From NCBI RefSeq assembly GCF_016808095.1, contig NC_068973.1:30064077-30128076 (forward strand): a DNA stretch of 64,000 bases, in the 5' to 3' direction. The position numbers and the translations under genes were made by a program. A model generated the notes under the pieces. It was not told where the DNA came from and searched no databases. It saw nothing but the letters and a program-made list of their open reading frames with translations. The stretch comes from Vigna angularis. Its lineage: Eukaryota; Streptophyta; Magnoliopsida; Fabales; Fabaceae. Positions 46,308 through 58,377 of this stretch are shown here, piece after piece; position 1 is the first letter of the stretch; each line of letters opens with the position of its first letter.

Positions 46308-49300
46308 TGTAAGGACCATGTTTTTCTTAATGGTGGGGAGCATGGTGGGGACATGGTGGTCACCCACCATTTGCATTATTAGAATGCAATAATTGGGGGT
46401 GCTTGGTTACGGGAAAGGCTTGGCAAAAGAAGGGGGGGTCTCATGATTGGGAGCATTATTGGATTGGAAGGAGGGGAAGAGAAAAAGACGGGGGAGTGAC
46501 ACATCCGTGGTGGTAGCTGGGAACGGGGGAGAACTCTCTCTGCATGGACTATGAAGTGCTGATCTCCAACACTTGATGTGTGCCTCCTGGATATAACGGT
46601 TGCTGCTCACACTGCTAGACGAGTTGCTGCACTTCTTTGATGGTTGGTGCTCTGCCGATATGCTGGACCGGAGAGCATCTTTCCCACTGGACTTGGAGAT
46701 GACTGGACCGTGTTGGTAGCTGCAGCTTCTTCCTTTTCTTCCAAGAGGTAAGGGGAGCTAGATTTTTCGTTTTGATTAGTTAATTTTACTGTTTTTGTAG
46801 AAATCTAAAAGCTTTAAGAGTTAAAAATGGAGGTTTTCTGGTTTTCTGGAAAACCTGTGATTCTGCAGAATCTACAGAATCACGTTCGTCCAATTTGGTT
46901 TCAAATTGGACGTTCGTCCAATTTGGTTTTAAATTGGACGTTCGTCCAAATTAAGACGAATTGGACGTTCATCCAAATTAAGACAAATTGGACGTTCGTC
47001 CAAATTAAGACAAATTGGACGTTCGTCCAAATTAAGATTGAATTGGACGTTCGTCCAAATTAAGACGGATTGAACGTTCGTCCACTAGACAAATTGAACG
47101 TTCGTCCACGTTGATTTGAACGCTCGTTTTTCTTTAGCCTGACGAGCGTTCGCTCATGCGTTCGTCCAAATTATTCTGAACGTTCGTCCTAACAGTATAT
47201 GACCAAAATATAGGTGGGTTTCTGAACGTTCGTTCATATAGTTGATTAACGAGCGTTGGCGATAAGGATTTGAGTGAAGAGCGTCTGTGTGCATCTGTGA
47301 ACGTTCGTTCATTCCAAGTAAGGGAAGTTTATTTAATTTAATTCATGTGTGAACGTTCGTATGACTATAATGTATGATGTTTGATGAAATGGAATGATAT
47401 GAACGTTCGTTATTTAACTGGGCGGGTATAATGCATGATATTTGCTGTAATTGACATGTTTGTACGTTCGTTATTTTTGGGTGAAATGAGGTATATGAAT
47501 TTACATGATATGGATTGTATAAAATGTGGAAGTTGATGTTGATATGAGCGTATGGAGTTATGAGAATTGCATGTTGAGATAGAACTGGAATATAAATGGA
47601 TTGAAAAAGAGTCTTCCATGATCATTAACATTCGTGCCGAACGGTCTTTAACCGTTCGGTTTCCTTATTTTAAATGGTCATAATGGGGTTCGTTCAATTG
47701 GATGGAACCTTGTTGAGGACGAGCGTCCTCATGTTCTAAAGCTTTGTTTGAGCGTTCGGTCAATTACTGTGGTGTTCGGTATGCTTTGATAAATCCCATT
47801 CATTTAAGTTTGTATGAAATAGTATACTTTACCGTTCGTAAAATCTATTATTTAAGGTTATTAACGTTCGGTCTCACACCTAACGTTCGCACCAATTAGC
47901 GTTCGGCCTCACACTGAACGTTCGTCCAAATATTGCTCTGAATTGAGCGTTCGTCCAAAATGGCGCTCGGTTTTGAACTGAGCGTTCGCTCTAGTTAGTG
48001 CTCGGTCTCAAACTGAGCGTTCGTCCTAATCTACACGGTTTTGAACTGAGCGTTCGTCCTAATGAACTCGGTTTCTGAGATGAGCGTTCGTTATTTTGTG
48101 TGCTCAGTTTTATGCTGAACGTTCGTTCAAATTTGTGGTTCGGTCATATACCGAACGTTCGTTCAAATTGGGGTTCGGCTTTACACCGAACGTTCGTTCA
48201 AATTTGGGGTTCGGTTTTGTACCGAACGTTCGTTCTAAACAGGGGCTCTGTCATAGAATGAGCGCTCGCTCCAAATGGGGCTCGACCTTATGCTGAGCGT
48301 TCGTCCTAAATGACGCTCGTTATTATTTTGAGCGCTCGTACTATTTTCCACAAATAACGTTCGTCCAGTGAACAGTACCAGACTTGTACATTTCTGAACT
48401 TAAACCGTTCGTTCTTCGATTCGAACGAGCGTCTTTTGGTCTCGCGGATAGCGTTCGTCCTCGTTCCCCTTGTGATGGAACGTTCGGTATTTAAATGATG
48501 AATAGTTCATGATGAACAGTAAATGATGAATAGTAAAATGACAAATATTAAATGATGAAGATTGCATGAGATGAATGGAAATATTGTGACTTTTGAAAGA
48601 ACGTTCCTTTTTAATGGCTTCCTTATGAATGATGAAAATGATTATGGAATGATGACTAGTGAATTATGAATAGTGAGTGATGAACAGTATATGAGATGAA
48701 ATGAAAATATGAATATATGATCAAAAGTGAATGATGAACTATATATGAGATGAAATGAAAGTATGAATGATTGAAAGAGCGTTCCGGGGAGGAACGACTT
48801 AGAATTTGATTATTGAGATATGTAAAGTATGAATGTGGTAAGCTTAGCCGGTTGTTCATCCTGATGTTCCGTGAGTACTCGTCCTCACGTAGAGGGGGTA
48901 CGTCATGTGTGGGAACGGCAGGAGGTCCTAGTCCTGATGATTATTTGGACAGATAGGATTAACCTCGGGTGGCAGCTGATGAGAGTTCCAGTTACTACAT
49001 CACCCGGGTGCAAGAACACCGAAGCTACACAGAGTTCATACAGTCCGGACAGTCAGTCGTGTTGAGTTTTAAATTGTGAATACATTAAAGTGGGTTGTTA
49101 TTTAATGAATGTGTATGTTGAAATATGCATGTATGTTGAATTGTTTACCTGAAATTGCATGTTGACGCATGAGTTAAATTACGTAAGCTTACCCTTTCGT
49201 TTTCCTTGTGTTGTCCATTGTACTTGTACGTCCGTCTTGTCATTGCAATGATCATCCGTGTGGATGTGAGCAGATGGAGACGAGCGTTTGGAAGATGCGC

Positions 49301-49624
49301 TGAACGAAGAGATCTTGGTTGAAGTCAAAGTGAAGACTGAGCAGTGAGACGCTCTGCTATTAGTTGTTGGCGCGAGTGGTCGTTCGACCTACTCACTCGT
49401 TTTCTTTTAAGTTCGACCGTTCGGTAATTGTACTGTGTAAACCGTTCGGTCAGGTTTTTATTTGTGTGTTCAACTTCAGATTTTGACTCTTGATGTAAGA
49501 CATGCGGTTTGGCGCGTTCGTTCGTTTATGAAGTTTTTAATTTTTAGTGGAAAAACTGTACTGGATTATTATTAAAGGTGATTTTCCAAATTTATAGTTT
49601 TGACTGTATTTTTGGGAATTCACA
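46308..49624 (+). mobile_element. 3' LTR of the homeobox-bearing element
   Basis: TGTAAGGACCATG to GGAATTCACA, 3317 bp, 88 bp longer than the 5' LTR. Extra pieces: one more GACGTTCGTCCAAATTAAGA unit near 47000, an added CGCTCGCTCC-containing unit at about 48261-48296, and an added CGGTAATTGTACTG-containing unit near 49420. Confidence 0.92.
46870..48480. repeat. ACGTTCGTCC motif cluster, 3' LTR
   Basis: Same cluster as in the 5' LTR with one additional tandem unit at its start and one near its end. Confidence 0.9.
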
Positions 49625-50278
49625 GAACCCATTGGCAATGGCTTTGCAAAGCAGTAGAAGCCACCACGAGTGCATAACCCGCCATAGCTCGGTAATCATT
49701 CTGGTCCGGACGAGTCGGGATATAAAGTAACAAGTCGGGGTCTAATGTAATAAGTCTTGTGATATTAATTTACCATGTATGATTGACTTTTGTATATCAC
49801 GTTAAATTGTATAACATGCTTTTTATATCTAGCTCACCTTTGCATTGTTTGTGTTGTGTGCTGTTTGGGTTTGATTCTTTGGCGATGATCATCCACTTGG
49901 ATGAGAGCAGATGGCGAGGAGGATACTTTGGAAGCAGCTCTTGATGGGGACAGCAGTGCTGCAGCTTAGTTTAGCTAGTTTCTCTTCGTGGTTCATAATG
50001 TTTGGAATAAACTCGCGTGTATTCTAAGTTTATTTTCTCTCCATTTTTCATGGAGAAATTCTATTTACCCTTGTTGTAATTTCCGCACTATTCTGAGGAT
50101 GGCTGTAATCCTTAATATTACTCTTGACTGCTTTCTCATATTATGTATGATGACGTCTTTATTATATATGCATGATGTATATTTTTGGGACGTTACAATT
50201 GAGGAACAAGACTATAATCGGATGGAGCTTGGAGGAAATTGTGCACGACTTAGGTAACTCGACCCTATACCGGAACAA

Positions 50279-50358
50279 TTTTATATTTTTGTTTGTCGAC
50301 TTATCTATCTTATTGAAAATTGTGATAATATTTTATAGTATTTATACTATATTTTGGA
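50279..50358 (+). mobile_element. Remnant of outer element's 3' LTR
   Basis: Matches 28615-28698 (TGTTTGTCGACT, ATCTATCTTATTGAAAATT, TTATAGTATTTATACTATAT). The terminal bases have changed from GATGTTACA to ATTGTATA. It closes the 24.6-50.4 kb nest. Confidence 0.75.
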
Positions 50359-50363
50359 TTGTA

Positions 50364-51109
50364 TAATATATATTAAAAAGTATAAATAATTTAATATTAT
50401 TATAAATGTGATTAACATGTAAAAAAAATTAACATAATTAAATTAAAACAATTACATTAATTTATTTTTACAATTTAAAACTAAAATTTGAAACTAAATT
50501 TTAATTTTATATTCAAACTAAAATTAAAACCATATTTAATCTTATTTTATAAAACGCTTTCAATGTTAAAAAGTTTTACAAATATAAAGTATATTGACTA
50601 TTTCTAAAAATAAAAATTTACACATTAAATAATTACTAAGACATGTTGATTTAACCAAATATTTTAAAATAAAAAAGTATATGTACTCTGTCGAAGTGGA
50701 TCCATGATCCATCCATCACTGTGATTAAAATAGTAATAAAGGTAAAAGACAAAACGACACGGAAAGAAGCGCGTGGAATTGTGCGTGGTCATCACTTTGA
50801 TGCAAAATTACAAGGATCCAACCGACATCCTCAACCTTACATCCTGTTTTCATACATTTCTTCTCTGTCTTCCTTTCTCTTCCACTCTCCCATTTTCATT
50901 TTCTTCACATTTTTCTTCTTCTTCTTTCTTCTCTCAACCCTTTTCCTTTTTTTATTTATTTTCCAAAAAATTCTCTGAGCGGGTTTTCTTTCTTCAGAGA
51001 AAACAAACAGTAACGATTAACCAGTCTATTCTGTTCTGTTTCAGCTCTTCTCAGCTAACCCCAAATTCAATTCCATTGCCACATTCATTCTTTTTCTTCT
51101 AATTCAATA
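50364..51109 (+). other. 5' flank and leader of the auxilin-like gene
   Basis: AT-rich to about 50690, then a CT-rich stretch (50860-51000, repeated TTCTTC) typical of a plant promoter/5' UTR directly before the ATG at 51110. No specific element is claimed. Confidence 0.45.
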
Positions 51110-54100
51110 ATGGATGAGTTCGGTGTTTTGACCGAAAGGTTCGGTCTCAAACCACAAGGAAAATCCGCTCCAATGGCCAGGGCATCGACAAAGCGACCTC
51201 CAACTGTCTCGGATTCCCAAACACGCTCTAATTCCAAATCCACCCTAAACGGATCCCCATCTCCCCAAAGTCCCTCTTTTGATTTCAATTTTAATTACGG
51301 AGTTTTCAGCAACAGCAGCAGCAGCAGGGATAGCAAAACGCAGCATTTCGATGATATCTTCGGCGGTAACGCCAAATCCAATGGCGCTTCGTTCGACTAC
51401 GATTCCATATTCGCCGGATCTAATAAGCCGGTTTCCACGTCGTCTTATGTGGATGACATATTCGGTGGGGTGCAGGCGAAGAGTGTCGGCGTTGATGATC
51501 TGCTAGATAAGATGGGTGGATTAAATACAAACACCAACAGTCGAAACTACAAAACACCTGATTCTGATGATTTCATCTCTGGCTTTGGTGTTTTCAATAA
51601 TGGGTAGCGAAACTTTGTCTTTAATTCCTTCTAGATTTATAGCATTAATAGTTTAAACATTTTGCTAATCAATTTCTTGTTTGAGAAATTAAAAGGACTG
51701 TTTTTTATTAGAAATCACATAAACATCTTTTAAAATTACAATGGAGTGTACTTTTATGGATCCTAATAAATATACTTTTACTTTTATTCCTTAACCGGTG
51801 CTTTGCTTCTGTCATGATGTTATTGATATGAAGTCGACTTTGCCAATGACTGAAATATATAGGAGAATTTCTGATTGATCGACCACCTTTAGTGTAGTCT
51901 TCTTTCTAACCGCCTTTTTTCATACTTAATACTTGAATTTCGGAGCTTTTTTTTTTCAGACATGCAATCCTTTTATTTTGTATTTCACTTTTAATGTGTG
52001 TCATTTGTTATATTCTTTAGTGTTGAGATGAATAAGCCAAGTGTTACTCCGAACAAACCTGCTGCCGTGTCCCACGATGATCCCTTTTTGATATTTGAAA
52101 CCGCTTCAAGCTCGGCGTCTTCAGAATCATTCCTGGACTCGCTGGGGCAGAAATCTAAGTTGAATAATTCTAAAGGGCCAAAAGGAGGCTCCCCAATACT
52201 GAAGTCCCCTCCCAGGCCAATGAGTAAAGGTGCTTTCTAAATGCATGAGCTTCACTCGTGGCTAGCAGTATAGCCTTCCTTTTATTATATACCACTGGCT
52301 GAATTAGGTGACTTTTTTGATGCAGTTAATAGGTCAAATATATCATCAATAGATGAGTTTGAGAGTTTTGTCATGGGTGGGGCACGGACTAATGCTAGTA
52401 GTAGAAAGGCCAATGTTAACGCTGCAGAGACTAAGCCAAACTCGTCAGTTAAGATAAACAATGGTAAAAGAGTTCCAGATGTGAAAGCGAGTCAGTCAAA
52501 TCCCGTGGATGATCTTGAATCCATCTTCAGCATGGGCTCTCGATCAAGCAGTGTGCCAAAGTCAAGAACTCCAACTATGGTAAAAGATATGAATATAATG
52601 AGCTTGAATGATTTTCAATACCCTCATACCGTATTCACTTTATTTTTTATGGCTGATGTGTTGCTAAGGATCACGTGTATAATAAGCAGACGAAGAGCAA
52701 AGGGAAACCTGAGGTGTCACCAAGAGTTCCATCAGGATCCCCAGCCAGTGAGATGAAACCTCCCACAATGAACTCTTTTGATGACCTGTCACTGATTTTT
52801 GGTGGTACGGTTTTTTTAAAATTTAGTGATTTCTACTGCAGTGAAGTTATTTTGTGGTCAACATATCATTGATTTATTTTTTTGTTTCTGTAGGCTCCCC
52901 ATCATCTGAATTCCAGGAGATTGAAGGTGAAACTGAGGAAAGACGAAAAGCAAGATTAGGACGTCATCAGAGGACACAAGAACGAGCGGTGTGTGTTATT
53001 TTATTCTACCTCTATTTCCATTAATAAGGAAAGGGAAGCTCATCAATGCCAATTACACGCCATCTTCTTATAGTTTCTTTCTTAATATTTTGTGATAATG
53101 TATTTTCTGGAATGGTTTGATAGTCAAATCTTTAGCTAACGAAAAAAGAAGAAGATCTTTAGCCTAATGATGTCTACAGTGACCAGTTATGATATTATTT
53201 TCATACGCTTCTTTAAAAGAACATACGGGGTCTTCCTTGTTCATTCTTGACATTAAGACTAGGTTTTATTGAAATAAATTCTCATTGGATTTGTTTTTAC
53301 TACTGTCATTTTCAGTTAAAAGCAGTGGCTGATATGAACCAGCGTGATATTCAAACTAAGATGGAGCAAGAAGAGAGGCGGGTAAGCAAGCTGTTTTTGG
53401 TTTAGATTGTAATTTTTTCCAAGGATAATCATTGTATAATACCATAATTCTTTTGATTTTATTCTGTATATATTTTTCAAATTTTCTTTGCTTGACTTTT
53501 TATTTTTAATTTGTCAGAGAATTGCTGAAAGTGCGGATGGTCAGATAAGGCGCTGGTCTGCAGGGAAAGAAGGCAATATGCGGGCATTGCTGTCAACTCT
53601 ACAATATGTAACGCTCTTTTACAATCATTACTATCAATTGATAATAATTCGTTTTACTTTTGGCTTTTCAGTATAACTGTCTTGTGCTGCAATTTGATTA
53701 GGATTATGAAGAAATATCTTGAGCAGAGTGATTAAGTATTGCCAGTACACAGTCTTAAAAGTTGGAAGTGGCGAGGAGTAGCCAGCTCCAAAAATGCTAT
53801 AGAAAGATAGAGGGTTGACTGTTATTTTGAAACCCTAAATCCTAAACATAAATTTATACACATATGCTGAAAAAAAAAAACCCTAATTTATTGACGTATT
53901 CATAGTTAATGATCAAAAGTTAACAAATACACATCAATAACAACAAATGAAGGAATTGAACAACCTGAAACCTCTAAGTCATAGAACAACTAAATATTCA
54001 AATTTAATCACAAGCATTTTATAGGCATCATCATCATCTATAAGGTTGCCCATTGATAAGCATACTCAACCAACCAAGAACTTGGTGAACTCTCCCTTAA

Positions 54101-57100
54101 AGGTTAGTTGTTAAAGGGAGAAATACCTTGCGACTTAAGTACTCAACTAAATATCTCATAATATCTCATCCTTCTCTATGTGAGTCTAAACTCTTAATAT
54201 CAAGTGTCTATCATAGCATTGAGAGTTGATGTCCTGACAGCTGCACTATATGACACATCAATTGGTCTTTCAACTCAATCCTCAGCAGGTGGCTCTTTTT
54301 GGGACACTGTTAGTAAACTCTAACCATTTGATAAGTACCCAAGCAATTGGGGAACCCTAAAAGATTAGTTGCTGAGCAGGGAGAATCAAGCCACTTGCTC
54401 TCCATTTGATGTCTTATCTGCATCCTCTTTGCATCCAGCCGTCCAATGCATTTATACAAAACCCTCTGATAGTTTTTGGATCAATTTTTATTATTGGATT
54501 GGTGTTCAAGAATTGGGAATTAAGATAAAAGCTTGTTGCATGCTATGGACGATGAAGTAATAGTGAAAACCTCTGATACTTGTCTTCCTTTCCTTTGAAT
54601 GCATCTTGAATAGCTTATTTGGCTCCATCTATCGCTTGATATATAATCTGTTATAGCCTTTTTCTCATTATCAAACCTAAAAACTTGCACAAGGAGCCTC
54701 TTAGCCGTAAGAGTATAAATAACATTGCTCCAAAAGGTAGGCATCAATACAGTGCTGATTGTTCTTTTTCCTTTAGCATCTTTGCTATTTTGGACTTTGT
54801 AACTAATTGATTGAAAGCGAAAGTGTTTTTCTTTTTAATTTTTTTAATATGCTACCCTTTGTAATGTATGGAAGGTTGTGCCAAATTTTGCATTCCATAT
54901 CTATTCTAACCAATTCAAACTTGTCTGTGAACTTTCACGTATTGTTCAAGTCCTATGAGTTGTTATAAATAAGGCTTATAAAATTAATCCCTGTTTGTTG
55001 TCCTGTTGACCCAATCTTTCCAGTATCTTCTAACATAAAATCAACACAGTGGACACAGGAGTCCAAACAAATGTCGTTTCTTGGCTTGGAATAGTTTATC
55101 TAAGACTAAATTTCATAAAAAAGAGAGTAACAACTTACAAGTAATTAAGAATAAAAACTGTTAAAATGAAACTACTTTAGAATAATTTTATCAATTAAAA
55201 CAGTTATTTCCGTTTTTGGTATGCACTTGCACAGCCTTGTGTCCTCCAATATCCTCAAGAAGACTACCAAATACTAGCTCAAATAACTTTTCCGTGGTCT
55301 TCCCATAAATAGATGCATCAAACACTCTTCACAAACATTAGTTAGATAATTCTCTAAGCATTTATCAACAGCAACAATTTTATCTCATTAGGTGAGGTGG
55401 GTTACATGAATCACAACCGTTATGCTTGGTAAAAGACTAAAGATTCAATGCAATCCATCTTGACCAATTCTTTTGATGTTTTTCTTGTCTTTTTGTGCTC
55501 TTCGTCACTGGGGTAAAAAACCATCTTATGTACTCTTCGAAAGGTTTCCTTCCTTGCCCTTCTCTTGACATCTTCAGAACCACCTTAATATACTTTCCGT
55601 CATCTTTTCATCTATTAGTGCCACACAAGAAGGGGTTTAATTGTGTTTTTAAAATCTTTTAGGAACTTTTTGCAAATATTGTTTGATAGAGAATATTCAG
55701 ACGATGGTTTTATATATTAAGCAATTAGTCATTCGATGAAGCTTTAAGAATTGACAAACTTAATTGAAAACTTCCCGATTTTACGTGTTCTTTAAAAGAC
55801 TCTTTCTAAGTTAGCATAGATAAAAATAATATGCAACCTAAATAAATAAGGGAGAAGAGAGAATACACATTATATTTTTATATTGATTCATCTAATCACG
55901 CAAATTATGTTCAATTCTCTATCAACTAATTGAGTTTCACTAAGCATATTAATGCTGTGGAGTACAATAGGGGTATTCTTTAGGTTCCTAATCACTCTTG
56001 ATTAGTCTCTTAAGTACTCTTTTAATGAACCACTCTTGGCATTATTCTTTTTCAAACCACTTCTAGCTTAACCTAAGTATTCTTCCAGTTACCAAACACT
56101 CTTAACCAAATTTTTTTAAAATTTGCCTATTTCTGTAATTAGTGCACCAAATTGCCTGGATATGTAAAAACACCATGCATCAGACATAGTTGAACTACTA
56201 CGCTTTTCTCTTTCTATGTCCTGATTTTTCTATAGAATCTTCATGTACTCATACCCTTTGTAAGGAGAAAAAAATCTACACTTGTGATAGATTAGAACCT
56301 TTAGTTTTGAGCCATATTTCCTATAGTATCAACTGTTCACTTGAAGCTTTTTGAGTGTGTAACGTAAAAACAAACTTTCATTTTTCAAAGGAATCTCTAT
56401 GTTTAAAATTGTTGTTGCTCTTGCTTCCTTGTCACAAGCATCAATTCTGCTGGTTTCCCTTAGTCTTTCCTAATTTGGTGGTTTAGATTTTAAACAGCAA
56501 TAAATCCATGGCTATATATTTTTGGCTTTGTTAGCAGTGGCTACAGGGTCGCATGATTTTGCAGGTATTTTACCACTTCCAATATGCCTCTATGCCATCC
56601 TCATCATCATTTTATGAGTTGGAAGGAATCTTCCTTACTCCCTTTTTGTCTCTTTGCTCAAATAATACCACCAAATATGGTCTTTCCATAGAAGCCACAA
56701 GTAAAAACCTTTCTATTGTTGATGTCAACCTTTATGGTGTCTATGCCTTTTAAACTATTCCATTACCAGTCTATATTGAAGTTATTTCCTGTGGGTTTTA
56801 CCATTGGATGGGAAGAAACTGATGCAAAGTTGGAAGCAATGATTCCTGGTGTTTCATGTGGGGCGAGTAGATGAAGCCATTAATGCTACAGACTTTTAGA
56901 GAGGTTGAAGACATTCCTGGAAGAAAGAAATAAGCAAGGTCAAAATGGTAGTGGGTAGGCCAGAATAGTAATTAAATCACTGGAAATTGGCCAAAAAAAA
57001 AAGATATGGGTTTTCATCTATCAATGGCTCTTAATTAGAGATGAAGACTGCTGCTAAAATCCAGTGAGAACAGAGATGGGACACCAGAAATTGGATGTGT

Positions 57101-58377
57101 AACAGCTGTGCAACGTATTTGAATGTTGGGAAGGATGTCGGAGTAGTGGTTCTTTGCATAGAGGCAAGGATTCCACATTGGGACTGAATGAATGTGAAGG
57201 GAAAGGAGTCATGTAAATGACCCTTCAGATTTCCAATAGTTGCTCAATCCTCGTCCCCTCCCCAAACTCTTTAAATAGCACTATTCAGGGGCACAGCACC
57301 ACCATTACACAGCGATTAAATACTATATGAAACAGAATGGAACAAACTATTTTTTCCGTTCTCACTGGTGGAACAATTATTCTTCTTTTCTAACTTCATG
57401 TCTAATTCTTTTGTATCATTAAAACGAACAACATAAAACGGAACTTGGGTCATGTGTTGTTCTGATCTGTTTATAAAAAATTCTTAGTAAAGAGGCTAGA
57501 AACTTGCGCTATTTGAATTAAATTTAAATACATATTTCAAAATTAAACTTCACGAGATATATAAATAACTATTTGACCTTTGGTTAAGTGAAGGCCCTTC
57601 TAGGTCTTATATTAGTGTCAATAGTTAATAAATTAATATATTACATCCCCCCTCACTTCAAACTCACGACATTTGTTTTATTGGATGATTCCATCTTACC
57701 TTTGAGTTTATATGCAGGTTCTTTGGCCAGAATGTGGTTGGCAGCCAGTGTCTCTGACTGATATGATAACTTCCGCTGCTGTTAAAAAGGTGTATAGAAA
57801 AGCAACTTTATGTATTCACCCAGATAAAGTCCAACAGAAAGGTGCTACCCTGGAGCAGAAATACATAGCAGAGAAGGTTTTTGACATTCTTAAGGTACGC
57901 TGTTGAATAGTTATGAAGAAATCATATTCTTTACCTTCAATTCTATACCCATTTTTCCCCTCCTAAATGTCATGATTGTGATTTTACCATATCTAATTGC
58001 TAGTTCTACCTGATGTAATATAACTATGCGTATCTACCAGAAATCTTGAAAACCTTGACAATATAAAATAATTAATATCTGATCAAATCTATTTTTCTAA
58101 ATTTTTTATAACCTAGTTAGAATGTACTGACATTGTAATCCAATAATAGATATCATGTTAGAACAATTATTAGTTTTAATAGTAAATAATTGAGAAGTCA
58201 CATTTGTAGTGATTTTTAATTAGTTGATATCATAAACATTTTTACGTTGACGGTTGTATGAAAATTAAACATGTTTTTACTGAAAAATGATAGCAGTGAT
58301 ACTTTTTCTTACATTTATTCTTCTGGACATGAAAACAGGAATGTTGGACCAAGTTCAACGCGGAAGAGCTTTCTTAG
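51110..58377 (+). CDS. Auxilin-like J-domain protein (clathrin uncoating co-chaperone), 9 exons
   Basis: Exons are 51110-51603, 52021-52229, 52326-52579, 52669-52804, 52894-52988, 53316-53381, 53518-53607, 57718-57894 and 58339-58377. All have GT/AG borders and matching phase, giving about 519 aa. The start [18 protein letters not shown] is typical of plant auxilin-related proteins. The first two thirds are low-complexity and acidic, with repeated DDIFGG / DSIF / DPF motifs that in this family bind clathrin or its adaptors. A basic helical segment ([16 protein letters not shown], then [10 protein letters not shown]) follows. A C-terminal J-domain carries IHPDK, the HPD triplet needed to stimulate Hsp70, and ends [12 protein letters not shown]. 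Auxilins recruit Hsc70 to strip clathrin from vesicles. Intron 7 (53608-57717) is 4.1 kb and contains a decayed hAT transposase in antisense. No damage is visible in the coding exons. Confidence 0.93.
54360..56720 (-). pseudogene. Decayed hAT-superfamily (DUF659) transposase in intron 7
   Basis: Read on the minus strand, a damaged BED-type finger lies at about 56620-56690 ([13 protein letters not shown]). DUF659 blocks follow at about 55210-55340 ([21 protein letters not shown], then [15 protein letters not shown]), [13 protein letters not shown] at about 55030-55070 and FWSNVIYTL...[12 protein letters not shown] at about 54640-54735. LHRP and [10 protein letters not shown] lie at about 54530-54560. 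The order is that of plant hAT-like DUF659 proteins, but stops and frameshifts are everywhere. I cannot define terminal repeats or an 8-bp duplication. It explains most of the intron's length. Confidence 0.75.

Larger units (their letters stand above)
39866..49624 (+). mobile_element. Non-autonomous gypsy LTR retrotransposon carrying an antisense homeobox gene copy, 9.76 kb
   Basis: Two LTRs (39866-43094 and 46308-49624) are nearly identical apart from small indels. Primer site TGGTATCAGAGC lies just after the first, and a purine tract GGGGAGAA just before the second. A perfect GAACC duplication flanks the whole (39861-39865 and 49625-49629). Inside are a shortened gag (43248-43920), a protease-adjacent piece (LGMDWLTINRILLDCG, about 43950) and the last codons of pol (ELEDKMREMYLNLF, about 46215-46255). 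Reverse transcriptase, RNase H and integrase are missing. In their place is about 2 kb with a WOX-like gene on the minus strand. It would need enzymes from a full Tekay element to move. The young LTRs indicate it did so recently. Confidence 0.9.
37933..50197 (+). mobile_element. Solo LTR of a gypsy element, itself split by the homeobox-bearing element
   Basis: Starts TGTAAGGACC and ends GGGACGTTACA, flanked by a perfect ATTGA duplication (37928-37932 and 50198-50202). Excluding the 39866-49629 insertion it is about 2.5 kb. It shares its skeleton with the LTRs of the inserted element and of the outer element (GAGGTAAGGGGAG; GATGATCATCC). Its variable module combines CGCCCGGGCGCC words and GCGTTCGTCC words (38930-39380). 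A 42-bp triplicate lies at 39546-39670. Confidence 0.85.
24621..50358 (+). mobile_element. Outer Ty3/gypsy (Tekay/Del-type) retrotransposon, heavily nested
   Basis: The 5' LTR (24621-28698) starts TGTAACAACCC and ends GGGATGTTACA. A degenerate primer site, gag (28842-29610, resuming at 31143), zinc knuckle, protease and reverse transcriptase (35155-35696) follow. About 80 bp of the 3' LTR survive at 50279-50358, matching the 5' LTR end (GTTTGTCGACT, ATTTATACTATATTTTGG). The element has been split by at least five later insertions. Possible target duplication ATATA on both sides (24616-24620 and 50359-50363) is AT-simple, so weak. All frames are broken by stops, so it is long dead. Confidence 0.8.
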
